Shown one piece after another: positions 43,375 through 51,349 of a stretch of DNA of 64,000 bases. The position numbers and the translations under genes were made by a program. This DNA comes from Colwellia marinimaniae (lineage in GTDB: Bacteria; Pseudomonadota; Gammaproteobacteria; Enterobacterales; Alteromonadaceae). The first letter of the stretch is position 1. Each line of letters opens with the position of its first letter. The notes beneath the pieces are model-generated. The model was not told where the DNA came from and made no database searches. It saw only the letters and a list, made by a program, of their open reading frames with translations. Location of the stretch: the NCBI RefSeq assembly GCF_002207865.1, contig NZ_BDQM01000016.1:1-64000 (forward strand), given 5' to 3'.

Positions 43375-43917
43375 ATGAAATCAATAGAAGAGCAATTAGC
43401 ACGATATAAAAGCGTGCATTTAAATAAAAAAAATATTAACACCCATTTTATTGGTGTACCTTTAATTGTGTTGGCAGTCACCTTGATGCTGGATACCATT
43501 CGCTTTGAAATAAGTATCAATGATATCTTGAGTATGCCGTTCACCCTACACCTTACTTTAGCTATGGTGATTTTTGCGGTAATAGCAATTTACTATCTGG
43601 CTTTACACCGTTTTTTAGCCTTGGGCATGTTGCTGTATATTTTAGTTAACTTAGCTATCGCGCAATTATTTAGTGGCGTTGAGGGGGTGTTTTATATTGC
43701 CATTGGCTTGTTTGTTGTTGGTTGGCTTATTCAATTTTTGGGTCATCATTATGAAAAAGCGAAACCGGCTTTTATGGATGACTTGAGCCAGATTGTTATT
43801 GGACCATTATTTTTAATGGCTGAAGTGTATTTTATGCTTGGTTTAGAGCCAGTATTAAAAGCAAATATTACTTCATTAGCGATTGAAAAGCGTAAAGCCT
43901 TAGCAAAAGCGCGCTAA
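43375..43917 (+). CDS. Mpo1-like (DUF962) membrane protein
   Basis: A 180-residue protein with the Mpo1/YGL010W pattern: KSVHLNKKNINTHFIGVPLIVLAVTLML at the start, with an H-x2-N-x2-N-type head and four hydrophobic segments, and a conserved LGHHYEKAKPAFMDDL near residue 120. In yeast, Mpo1 is an Fe-dependent dioxygenase that shortens 2-hydroxy fatty acids. Bacterial homologues are assigned only by similarity. It is 26 bp downstream of the channel gene on the same strand. Confidence 0.88.
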   Translation: MKSIEEQLARYKSVHLNKKNINTHFIGVPLIVLAVTLMLDTIRFEISINDILSMPFTLHLTLAMVIFAVIAIYYLALHRFLALGMLLYILVNLAIAQLFSGVEGVFYIAIGLFVVGWLIQFLGHHYEKAKPAFMDDLSQIVIGPLFLMAEVYFMLGLEPVLKANITSLAIEKRKALAKAR

Positions 43918-43978
43918 GTAACGTCCGTTAAACTAGCTATCAAAAATGATATGGCTATAAACTTTATAGCCATAAACC

Positions 43979-44836
43979 TTACCGCTGTCTAATCACCCCT
44001 TCTTGCATGGTTGACGCGACTAACTCACCCTGACGGTTATATATCTGTCCTCGAACCAGTCCTCGGCCATTACTCGCTGACGGACTGTCCATACAATAAA
44101 GTAACCAATCATCGAAGCGAAATGGACGATGGAACCACATAGCGTGATCTATGGTGGCTATTTGGAAGTTTGGCTGCCAATGACTTGCCCCATGAGGCAA
44201 TAGCGCAGTCGGTAAAAAGTGAAAATCTGAGGTGTAAGCCAACATATAAGTATGTATGCCTCGATCATTCGGTAAATCGCCGTTGGCTTTGATCCACATT
44301 TGGCTGGCCGAATTGGTTGGCTTTGGTTGTAACCAGTTATATTGTTGCACGGGACGAACATCGATAGGCTTTTCGGCTAAAAATTTTTCGCGCAGTGACT
44401 CAGGGATATACTGCTGATTCGCTTTTATATAATCGGTAAATGATGACAGTTCTTCAGGAGGGGTAACCTTTGGCATGGTATCTTGATGGTCAAAGCCCGT
44501 TTCAGTATGTTGAAAAGAGGCGGTCATATAAAAGATGGTTTTACCATTTTGTACCGCTTGCACACGACGGGTGCTAAAACTAGCGCCGTCACGAATGACT
44601 TCTACTTGATAAACAACCGGCATACTTGCATCGCCTGGGCGTAAAAAATATGAATGCAGCGAATGAACAAAGCGATTAGCGGCAATGGTCTCTTGAGCGG
44701 CAGAAAGGGCTTGACCCATTACTTGACCACCGAAGAGTGCCTTATAGCCTAAATCTTGACTTTGTCCGCGATAGATACCTTGCTCAATTACTTCTAATTT
44801 TAATAACGCCGATAATTCGTCTAGTACACGTGACAT
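43979..44836 (-). CDS. tesB: acyl-CoA thioesterase II
   Basis: A 285-residue double hot-dog thioesterase that hydrolyses acyl-CoA. Signatures: QDLGYKALFGGQVMGQALSAAQET at the N-terminus, HSLHSYFLRPGDASMPVVYQVE, and in the second half FQIATIDHAMWFHRPFRFDDWLLYCMDSPSASNGRGLVRGQIYN. The Asp in TIDHAMWFHR is the catalytic-type residue. Length matches E. coli TesB (286 residues). Confidence 0.95.
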   Translation of the reverse strand: MSRVLDELSALLKLEVIEQGIYRGQSQDLGYKALFGGQVMGQALSAAQETIAANRFVHSLHSYFLRPGDASMPVVYQVEVIRDGASFSTRRVQAVQNGKTIFYMTASFQHTETGFDHQDTMPKVTPPEELSSFTDYIKANQQYIPESLREKFLAEKPIDVRPVQQYNWLQPKPTNSASQMWIKANGDLPNDRGIHTYMLAYTSDFHFLPTALLPHGASHWQPNFQIATIDHAMWFHRPFRFDDWLLYCMDSPSASNGRGLVRGQIYNRQGELVASTMQEGVIRQR

Positions 44837-45010
44837 TTTTTTACCTTACATTTCAAAGGCTATTTGCCTAAATAGCAATTTATTTAAGGTATCTAGTGTA
44901 ATCATTATTGATGTTACATGCAAAGTAGGTTAAGTTTTGTGCAAAATAATAATAATAATACAAATAACAGAATTTTAATTAAATCATAATTGGACTGGGA
45001 AGAGGTAATT

Positions 45011-45268
45011 ATGGCTGTAGCAATGCGAAGAGAAAATTTGTTGGAACGTCGGCAAAACATGCCGAGTGATGCAGATGATCTCTGGGAAGAATTAACTCTG
45101 GCACAAAAATTTTCGGCCAGCAGCTTAACGCAATTTGGTTATCAACTTAACTTTATTAGAGATTTTCATGATAAGCATATTGCCGTGTTAAGCTGTAATG
45201 ACAATATTGCGATTATCTCTAAAGGGGGAGAAATCAATACTCACCCTAATATCCAAATTCGTCATTAA
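45011..45268 (+). CDS. small conserved protein of unknown function
   Basis: About 85 residues from ATG 45011, preceded by AGAGGTAATT as a good ribosome-binding site; the open frame reaches up to 44990 with a weaker start. Begins MAVAMRRENLLERRQNM, contains DDLWEELTLAQKFSASSLTQFGY, and ends with a beta-like IAVLSCNDNIAIISKGGEIN. No signal peptide or family I recognise. A terminator directly follows, which supports a real transcription unit. Confidence 0.75.
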   Translation: MAVAMRRENLLERRQNMPSDADDLWEELTLAQKFSASSLTQFGYQLNFIRDFHDKHIAVLSCNDNIAIISKGGEINTHPNIQIRH

Positions 45269-45281
45269 GCTAGCGAGACAG

Positions 45282-45308
45282 AAAAAAGCGCCTATTGGCG
45301 CTTTTTTT
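45282..45308 (+). terminator. terminator after the small unknown gene
   Basis: AAAAAAGCGCC and GGCGCTTTTTTT make an 11-bp stem around a TATT loop with a T-run. A strong Rho-independent terminator. Confidence 0.9.
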
Positions 45309-45392
45309 GTGTCTTTTTTCTACTTTTTAAGGTTTTTCGGCGTTTAATAACGTAAAATAGTCGGCATTATTGGTAAATAAGTAATTGTATCT

Positions 45393-46031
45393 ATGTCTCG
45401 TTCAAAAAAATCAAGAAAGCCAGGTAACGCACCGACTGCTAAACCTAAGTTAAGTAAGCAAGAATTATCTAAAGTTGAAAAACGGACTCGTAAAACTACG
45501 GGTAAACCGGCGGGCAATCGCCAAAAAGAAGCTGTGCAAGAAAAAACAAATAGCAATCAGCAAGTGACTAACACAGACTCTCGTTTAGGGAATAAAACCC
45601 CTATTGCTTTGGGAAAAATTGTCGCCAAAGCAGAAAAAACAAAACAAGTAAAAACACCACAAAAAAGCCAGAAGTCAGCAGGTATCGCTAGTATTCGTTA
45701 TGTTGAAAATGTTGAAAATGTTGAAAATGCTGAGAGTGAACTCCCGGTTAACAATGAACTGTCTGCAGAGCAAGAACTTGATGCCATTGAGCAAGATGAA
45801 GCATTGCAAAGTATTTTAGCTAAGCAAGAAGATGATATTGCCTTAACTGAGCAAGAAGTTAATTACTACAATGACATGATGGCGCGTCATCAAGCTTTAT
45901 CGACTGAATTAGGTCTTGATGAAGAAGATGATGAAGAAGTTAGCGATGAAGCTAACAACAGTGGTAGTGAAGAAGAGTTATGGGATAAGTTAGATAACCC
46001 TGACTTTTCCGATTTTAAAGAGAAAGAGTAG
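45393..46031 (+). CDS. yihI: Der GTPase-activating protein YihI
   Basis: A 212-residue very charged protein. The start MSRSKKSRKPGNAPTAKPKL and LSKVEKRTRKTTGKPAGNRQ are the YihI N-terminus; the C-terminal half has QEDDIALTEQEVNYYNDMMARHQALSTELGL and ends in an acidic WDKLDNPDFSDFKEKE. YihI stimulates the Der GTPase that assembles the 50S subunit. A short run of 9-nt repeats (GTTGAAAAT, three tandem copies from about 45701) encodes VENVENVEN in the middle. The next gene starts 5 bp later. Confidence 0.93.
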   Translation: MSRSKKSRKPGNAPTAKPKLSKQELSKVEKRTRKTTGKPAGNRQKEAVQEKTNSNQQVTNTDSRLGNKTPIALGKIVAKAEKTKQVKTPQKSQKSAGIASIRYVENVENVENAESELPVNNELSAEQELDAIEQDEALQSILAKQEDDIALTEQEVNYYNDMMARHQALSTELGLDEEDDEEVSDEANNSGSEEELWDKLDNPDFSDFKEKE

Positions 46032-46036
46032 CCTGA

Positions 46037-46525
46037 ATGAGTGATTTTTGGCTTTATGCTTTGTTGCTTGCTGTGATAATAGTCTTGGTTTTAGCATTTT
46101 ATGCGGGCAAGCTATTAAAGCAAGTAGCACAGCAAAAGCAGCAACAAGCTCAAGCAAAAATAAAACAGCAACAAGCATTGAATAAACACGACAAGAAAGT
46201 TTTTGATAGTGTGTTATTAATTACTCGCGCTATGCAGCAAGAGCAATGTGAATTTGATGAAGGCTGCTGGCGCTTATCGGTACTGTTATCATCCTTAAAA
46301 ACAGTGACTGAAGTAACGAGCAAGTTCCCCGGCATTTATACTCTATATGATGAAATTAAAGGCTTTGCCATACGTGATGCACGTAAAGCCTTAACAAAAA
46401 AAGAGCGCATGCGCGAAGACTATCAACGCATGAAGGCTTTAAATGAAATGCATGATAAAGTCGTCGCAGACTTAGATGTGCTGCATCAGTTCACCTCAGA
46501 GCAGCTCACTCGCTTAACTGCTTAG
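46037..46525 (+). CDS. DUF2489 family protein
   Basis: A 162-residue protein with one N-terminal membrane helix (about residues 5-24), then a Gln-rich coiled coil (QQKQQQAQAKIKQQQA), and a helical body with CEFDEGCWRLSVLLSSLK, IYTLYDEIKGFAIRDARKALTKKERM and DYQRMKALNEMHDKVVADL. It fits DUF2489, commonly between yihI and hemN. Function unknown. The GTG/ATG start overlaps no other gene and lies 5 bp from yihI. Confidence 0.88.
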   Translation: MSDFWLYALLLAVIIVLVLAFYAGKLLKQVAQQKQQQAQAKIKQQQALNKHDKKVFDSVLLITRAMQQEQCEFDEGCWRLSVLLSSLKTVTEVTSKFPGIYTLYDEIKGFAIRDARKALTKKERMREDYQRMKALNEMHDKVVADLDVLHQFTSEQLTRLTA

Positions 46526-46542
46526 TTATCCCCTTTTTATAT

Positions 46543-46561
46543 TTGCCGCCAATAGCGGCAA
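46543..46561 (+). other. small hairpin between DUF2489 gene and hemN
   Basis: TTGCCGC-CAATA-GCGGCAA, a perfect 7-bp stem about 20 bases past the stop of the upstream gene. There is no T-run directly behind, so it may be a weak terminator or mRNA stabiliser. Confidence 0.5.
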
Positions 46562-46669
46562 TCTCTCGCTATTGCTCTTCTTATTAAGGCTATTATTGCG
46601 CTTGATCAATAACCCTATATCTCAACTGGCTATAATGTTTTCGTTAACTAAATAACAGAGTAAGAAAAC

Positions 46670-48040
46670 ATGCAAGTAAGTCAATTTTTAGATAATACGC
46701 TATTAAATAAATATAACACCAGTGGACCAAGATACACCTCTTACCCCACGGCGTTAGAGTTCCATGATGATTTTAACCATGACGATTTTATTGAAGCGAT
46801 AGCAAATTCACCAAGCCGTGAATTGTCATTGTACGTACATATCCCTTTCTGTCATACACTTTGCTATTACTGTGGTTGTAATAAAGTGGTAACTCGCCAT
46901 CGTGATAAAGCGGATACTTACCTGGAATATTTAGCGCAAGAAATAGCCTTACAAGCGCCATTATTTAAAGACTATAAAGTTAAACAGTTACATTGGGGTG
47001 GCGGTACACCAAGTTTTTTAACCCAGCCACAAATAACACAATTGGTCAGCTTGCTTAAAGAAAAGTTCGATTTTTCTGATGATTTAGAAATGAGTATTGA
47101 AATTGATCCTCGTGAAATCGAAATGGACTTAGCCGATCACTTATATGCTTTAGGTTTTAATCGCTTAAGCTTAGGTGTGCAAGATCTTGATTTGAAGGTA
47201 CAACAAGCCATTAATCGCGTACAGTCAACTGAGTTTATTGGTGACTTTATTAAGCATGCTAAAGCGGTCGGCTTTAAATCTATTAATATCGATCTTATTT
47301 ATGGCTTACCACATCAAACGCTAGTGAATTTTGAAAAAACCTTAGTGAAAGCACATCAATGGCATGTTGATCGTATTTCATTGTTTAGCTATGCCCATTT
47401 ACCCAGTCGTTTTGCTGCGCAGCGTAAATTGCGTGATGAATGGCTACCTAATACGCAAGAAAAATTTGCCTTAATGAAGTTGGCTATTGAGAAACTCTGT
47501 GATTTTGGCTATGACTTTATTGGCATGGATCATTTTGCTAAGCCTAATGACGAGTTATCACTCGCGCAAAATGATGGAACTTTGCATCGTAACTTTCAAG
47601 GCTATACCACCAAGGGCGGCTGTGATCTATTAGGCTTAGGGGTGTCAGCAATTAGTGCCATTGGTAATAGCTTTAGCCAAAATATTAAAGATTTGAACGA
47701 ATATTACCGAGCGATTACACAACACCAGCATGCACAAATTAAAGGTGTTAGCTTGTCGGAAGATGATATTTTACGCGGCGAAGTTATTGGTGAATTAATG
47801 TGTAACTTGTATCTAGATAAACAGGTGATTAATAAAAAATATAACATTAACTTTGATGAATACTTTGCGGAAGATTTACTGTTATTAAATAGCTTTATTG
47901 ATGATGGTTTACTCGAAAATAATAAAGATTTTATCAAAGTCGAGCAAAAAGCCCGTTTACTAATTCGTATTATTTGCATGAGCTTTGATGCTTATATGAA
48001 AAAACATATTAATCAACAGCGCTTCTCGCGGGTAATTTAA
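46670..48040 (+). CDS. hemN: oxygen-independent coproporphyrinogen III oxidase
   Basis: A 456-residue radical-SAM enzyme converting coproporphyrinogen III to protoporphyrinogen IX in heme synthesis when oxygen is low. Cluster ligands C61, C65 and C68, plus C70, are in YVHIPFCHTLCYYCGC. Further marks: YTSYPTALEFHDDF, HWGGGTPSFL and NIDLIYGLPHQTLVNFEKTL. Length and spacing match E. coli HemN (457 residues). It is the last gene of the yihI-DUF2489-hemN run, although a 144-bp gap separates it. Confidence 0.96.
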   Translation: MQVSQFLDNTLLNKYNTSGPRYTSYPTALEFHDDFNHDDFIEAIANSPSRELSLYVHIPFCHTLCYYCGCNKVVTRHRDKADTYLEYLAQEIALQAPLFKDYKVKQLHWGGGTPSFLTQPQITQLVSLLKEKFDFSDDLEMSIEIDPREIEMDLADHLYALGFNRLSLGVQDLDLKVQQAINRVQSTEFIGDFIKHAKAVGFKSINIDLIYGLPHQTLVNFEKTLVKAHQWHVDRISLFSYAHLPSRFAAQRKLRDEWLPNTQEKFALMKLAIEKLCDFGYDFIGMDHFAKPNDELSLAQNDGTLHRNFQGYTTKGGCDLLGLGVSAISAIGNSFSQNIKDLNEYYRAITQHQHAQIKGVSLSEDDILRGEVIGELMCNLYLDKQVINKKYNINFDEYFAEDLLLLNSFIDDGLLENNKDFIKVEQKARLLIRIICMSFDAYMKKHINQQRFSRVI

Positions 48041-48106
48041 TCTACTGGGTATACCTGCATAGACTTTGCGATTTGCTTGTTGAGGCTAACGTGTTGCAGG
48101 TAATTT

Positions 48107-48145
48107 ACTAAAGATACTTACTAAAGATACTTACTAAAGATACTT
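48107..48145 (+). repeat. three tandem 13-bp repeats
   Basis: ACTAAAGATACTT occurs three times in perfect tandem, followed by ATTGAAGG. It lies in the 3' region of hemN. Unit length 13 is not a multiple of three and nothing coding crosses it. Confidence 0.9.
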
Positions 48146-48159
48146 ATTGAAGGTAATGA

Positions 48160-48181
48160 CCCCGAATGTTTAAGTTCGGGG
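48160..48181. terminator. hairpin between hemN and rmf
   Basis: CCCCGAA-TGTTTAAG-TTCGGGG, a 7-bp G+C-rich stem between two convergent genes. No T-run on either strand, so termination is only probable. Confidence 0.45.
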
Positions 48182-48224
48182 CTTAGCACGGTAATTTTCT
48201 GCTTATTTAGGCGGGCAAGTTGAG

Positions 48225-48398
48225 TTAGCGAAATAAGCCCATATTCCTATCGGTAATGGCCTCTCGCCAACCTCCTAACCAGTGCGATTTCACCTCAATA
48301 TTTTGATAAGGGCACTGCTCCTTAGCTTTGCCACCTAAGCCAGCTTGATAGCCATTAGCATGGGCTCTGCCAAATTTATCTCTTTTTTGTCTTTTCAT
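48225..48398 (-). CDS. rmf: ribosome modulation factor
   Basis: About 57 residues using ATG 48398 (MKRQKRDKFGRAHANGYQAGL), the same opening as E. coli RMF; the frame reaches 48407 without support. Core: GGKAKEQCPYQ then IEVKSHWLGGWREAITDRN, matching RMF throughout. RMF dimerises 70S ribosomes into inactive 100S particles in stationary phase. It is a lone gene, 185 bp from hemN and pointing toward it. Confidence 0.95.
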   Translation of the reverse strand: MKRQKRDKFGRAHANGYQAGLGGKAKEQCPYQNIEVKSHWLGGWREAITDRNMGLFR

Positions 48399-48407
48399 CC
48401 ACAACAC

Positions 48408-48751
48408 CTCGTAATTATCTTATAAATTTATTGATAACAAATTTAGAAACCTAATTAGCTAAAGGTTTCTAAATACTACAGAGTGGTCGATTTACTAACT
48501 TTGCCTTATATTTCGCATAAATTTTATTTAATCGACAGTTTATTTAAGAGGATTTTGGCAAGTGATGCAAGCGGAAAAAGCTAAATTACCAGCCTGAAAA
48601 AAAGACCGAAAGAGAAAGTTCTAATAGCTACTTTGCTACCTTAAAAGATTGTTTGTTAAAACAACTGCTTAACAAATTGTCATGAGAATCGATATTACTT
48701 GAGATATTAAGCAGCCTGTTTTTTAGACAAAATTACTCTAAAGAAAATAGC
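48408..48751. other. intergenic region upstream of rmf
   Basis: About 344 bp. The rmf promoter must be at the left end. I see no further gene, RNA or repeat that I can support; the stretch 48560-48700 has stops in all frames I read. Confidence 0.3.
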
Positions 48752-48838
48752 ATGGCAGGCTTTAATATTGAACAGTCTGATAGCAGGTTAATTGCTGAGG
48801 GACTTAGCTCACTTTGGCAAGGTTTAATTAAGCATTAA
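48752..48838 (+). CDS. possible 28-residue peptide
   Basis: ATG 48752 opens MAGFNIEQSDSRLIAEGLSSL and ends with TAA at 48836-48838. The composition looks protein-like, and the frame's stop overlaps the end of the convergent DUF3820 gene by a few bases. AAAGAAAAT upstream is a weak ribosome-binding site. It could be a small protein or the end of a decayed gene. Not supported by homology. Confidence 0.25.
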   Translation: MAGFNIEQSDSRLIAEGLSSLWQGLIKH

Positions 48839-49080
48839 CTTTTTAATAAAGGTTGCAGCATAGCTTCTAGCCCGTTGAGCTTTACTTCATACATTAAAGC
48901 TAACTGTTGCCCTAATTTACCTTCGGGAAAACCCTTGCCATGGAACCAAACCAAATAAGGCTCCGGCAGTTGTAACAGCTTTCTGCCAGCATATTTTCCA
49001 AAGGGCATGGTTTGATTAATGGCATCAATCAGTGCTTGTTGGTCGTTTAGCAAAATACTTCCTTCTCTGGCGCGTGTCAT
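48835..49080 (-). CDS. DUF3820 family protein
   Basis: An 81-residue protein with the DUF3820 pattern: NQTMPFGKYAGRKLLQLPEPYLVWFHGKGFPEGKLGQQLALMYEVKLNGLEAMLQPLL. Related proteins have been called quorum-sensing-regulated factors, but the real function is not known. The ATG at 49080 has an upstream ATATG-like alternative; the family usually has little before the MPFGKY block. Confidence 0.9.
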   Translation of the reverse strand: MTRAREGSILLNDQQALIDAINQTMPFGKYAGRKLLQLPEPYLVWFHGKGFPEGKLGQQLALMYEVKLNGLEAMLQPLLKS

Positions 49081-49176
49081 ATTAGTGACATATCTAAGTC
49101 ACAAAAGCTTCATCGGCGCTCATTATACTGCTCCTATCTTAAAAGGTAACCGCGTTAATAAAATTAGGGAGGACAG

Positions 49177-50289
49177 ATGTCAATTATTAGAAAGCGAAGT
49201 GCTGCTCACAAAGCGTACTTACCAGGTAATGTGCGTGATAATCAATATATTTTAGCTGAGTTTAGTTTGACCGATGAGTTAATACAGCAGTTTTCAGGAA
49301 AATACAGCGAGTTAAAACCACAGCCATACTCTGATTGTTATCAGCAATTATCGGCATTGTTTTTTGAATTGACCGATGAAATAGAGCTCGATAATTGTCA
49401 ATTTATTGCCAACGATAAATTAGCGCGTGTTCGTTATAGCCAGGAATTACATCAATGGCAAACCAATCAGCAAATTATATTTTATTACAATCCCGAAAGT
49501 CACCACCTGAAAAAGTCATTCTTTGATGGTAGTAAAAGAGCAAAGAAAGTTTGCTTACTTTTTTTGGCTACGGGCAATGACATTCGAGTTAATGCCGCCA
49601 AATTCCATAGCCGAGTGAGTCAAGTGGTACAAAAATTCTGCGAAAAGATTCAGCTAGATAAAAGTGACATGCGTCTTAGAGATCATCAGCACCTTACCTA
49701 TGATTTATTTGCTAAAAATAAGGGCTGTACCACAACACAAGTACATAAATTACGTGAAATTAAAAAACGTTATGCCAGTCAAGGTGTACAATTACCCGCT
49801 TACCACAGTGCCATGAGTTATGCCGTGGTCACCTTAAATATAACTAATAAACTATTGCAGCAGGTAGAAATTGATAGCAACTCACAAGATCCTTACAACC
49901 CTTTGTACACTTATTTAACTGACGTCTTTACTATGGCGGCAAAGCGCTATAACTTGAATAATGGTGCTATGATTGCTAATGGTTTAGTGCCAATTATTAG
50001 GTATAGTATTCATGAGATCGTTTCCCGTGTTGGCGAGTTACAAATGTTGGGCTACAACCCAGAGCAAAGCCCTTGTGGCATTATTAGTAAGTGGAATGCC
50101 AGGGAATTAACTGATAGCGTGCAATTCGTTTTTGTCGCGACCCCTGAGAATAATAGTGACTATGGTTTTGGTCGTTTTTTAAATCAAATCGAACAAGCGA
50201 TGAAATTGATGGCGGTAGAGCTGGAAATAGAGCCGAGTAAAGACGAGTTGATGGTCAGATTTCATCAACATCTGGCTTATAATTTTTAA
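49177..50289 (+). CDS. conserved unknown protein (DUF3083-like)
   Basis: A 370-residue soluble protein with GGGAGGAC just before the ATG. Visible blocks: SAAHKAYLPGNVRDNQYILAEFSLTD at the N-terminus, TGNDIRVNAAKFHSRVSQVVQKFCEKI, DHQHLTYDLFAKNKGCTTTQVHKL and a C-terminal PENNSDYGFGRFLNQIEQAMKLM. The pattern recalls the Alteromonadales DUF3083 family, from memory. No membrane segment or catalytic motif stands out. Function unknown; divergent from the DUF3820 gene. Confidence 0.7.
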   Translation: MSIIRKRSAAHKAYLPGNVRDNQYILAEFSLTDELIQQFSGKYSELKPQPYSDCYQQLSALFFELTDEIELDNCQFIANDKLARVRYSQELHQWQTNQQIIFYYNPESHHLKKSFFDGSKRAKKVCLLFLATGNDIRVNAAKFHSRVSQVVQKFCEKIQLDKSDMRLRDHQHLTYDLFAKNKGCTTTQVHKLREIKKRYASQGVQLPAYHSAMSYAVVTLNITNKLLQQVEIDSNSQDPYNPLYTYLTDVFTMAAKRYNLNNGAMIANGLVPIIRYSIHEIVSRVGELQMLGYNPEQSPCGIISKWNARELTDSVQFVFVATPENNSDYGFGRFLNQIEQAMKLMAVELEIEPSKDELMVRFHQHLAYNF

Positions 50290-50460
50290 TGGAGTTATTT
50301 AAGCTGATGGTGGCGATAATAAATTGAACGGCCGAAGTCATTGCATTGTTATCATCACGCGGCGCAATAATAGCCTGAATCTGTTTGGTTATTGTTAAAA
50401 CGTGTGGCATCTGCTTTTATTCGGTAACAAATAGGTTAAATAAGTATAATAATACTCTTA

Positions 50461-50614
50461 GGGTCTGTTGAAATTTTGACATAACTTTTACAGCACTTTG
50501 TTTGCTATGTAGACAAGGCAGAGCTCGTGCAGTGTCGCTCTGCTACGAAACTAGCGCCGCGATTAAAACCGCTTTATATTAGATAAATTTTAACCCTAAA
50601 AGATCAACAGAGCC
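50461..50614. repeat. MITE-like element with GGGTCTGTTGA ends
   Basis: GGGTCTGTTGA (50461-50471) and TCAACAGAGCC (50604-50614) are inverted repeats with one mismatch, around 132 bp with no gene. The flanks are A/T rich. It looks like a small non-autonomous element. It occupies the centre of a 377-bp gap before msrA. Confidence 0.6.
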
Positions 50615-50666
50615 GAGTAAAATAACCATGAGTTCTTAGCTTTTTGTAATAAGAAGACTGAGGTAA

Positions 50667-51254
50667 ATGATAAAATTAATGAATAAGGTACCAGGTAAAA
50701 TGACCGAGCAAGTTAACGAAAAAACGATACAAACGACTACTCTGGCTGGAGGTTGTTTTTGGTGTATTGAAAGTGCTTTTAACTGTGTTAAGGGTATTAT
50801 TAGCGCAACATCTGGTTATATGGGTGGTGAGAGTATAGATCCAACGTATAAAGAGATTTGTACGGGCAATAGCGGCCATGCTGAAGTAGTACAGCTGCAG
50901 TTTGATAGCCAGATAATTAGTTATGGTGAAATACTGGAAATATTTTTCAGCTTACACAATCCAACACAGCTAAATCGTCAAGGCAATGATATTGGTAGCC
51001 AGTACCGCTCTGAAATATTTACCCATGATGCACAACAAGAAAAAGTTGCCTTAGCTATGCTGGCGCAGATCACGGCAGAGCAATTATTTGATGATCCTAT
51101 CGTAACGCAAGTTAGCCCTGCAGTTACTTTCTATTGTGGTGAAGATTATCATCAAGAATACTTTAAAAATAATCCTGAAAATCAGTACTGCCAAGCAGTA
51201 GTATCACCTAAATTAGCCAAGTTTAGAAAAACCTTCGTGGCTAAATTGAAATAA
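50667..51254 (+). CDS. msrA: peptide methionine sulfoxide reductase A
   Basis: A 195-residue enzyme, with the active-site Cys in TLAGGCFWCIESAF and the family run SATSGYMGG, GHAEVVQLQFD, FFSLHNPTQLNRQGNDIGSQYRS. It reduces methionine-S-sulfoxide in proteins. ATG 50667 has GAGG five bases upstream; ATG 50700 (MTEQVNEKTIQ) has AGGTAAA and is nearly as good, so the first 11 residues are uncertain. The paired MsrB is not in the window. Confidence 0.95.
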   Translation: MIKLMNKVPGKMTEQVNEKTIQTTTLAGGCFWCIESAFNCVKGIISATSGYMGGESIDPTYKEICTGNSGHAEVVQLQFDSQIISYGEILEIFFSLHNPTQLNRQGNDIGSQYRSEIFTHDAQQEKVALAMLAQITAEQLFDDPIVTQVSPAVTFYCGEDYHQEYFKNNPENQYCQAVVSPKLAKFRKTFVAKLK

Positions 51255-51349
51255 GCGATAACGTTTTCTGCGTAATATTTTCTACCTTAACTGATGTTCT
51301 GCACTATATTTAACCTAGGTGTTGGCTGTTTTTTTTCGGTGGTGCTGCT

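Noticed and set aside
45703..45735. Short tandem repeats inside yihI as a possible CRISPR or regulatory repeat
   Set aside because: They are 9-nt in-frame repeats coding VEN units; there are no spacers and the reading frame is kept.
48107..48145. 13-bp tandem repeats as a CRISPR array
   Set aside because: The units are contiguous with no spacers and far too short.
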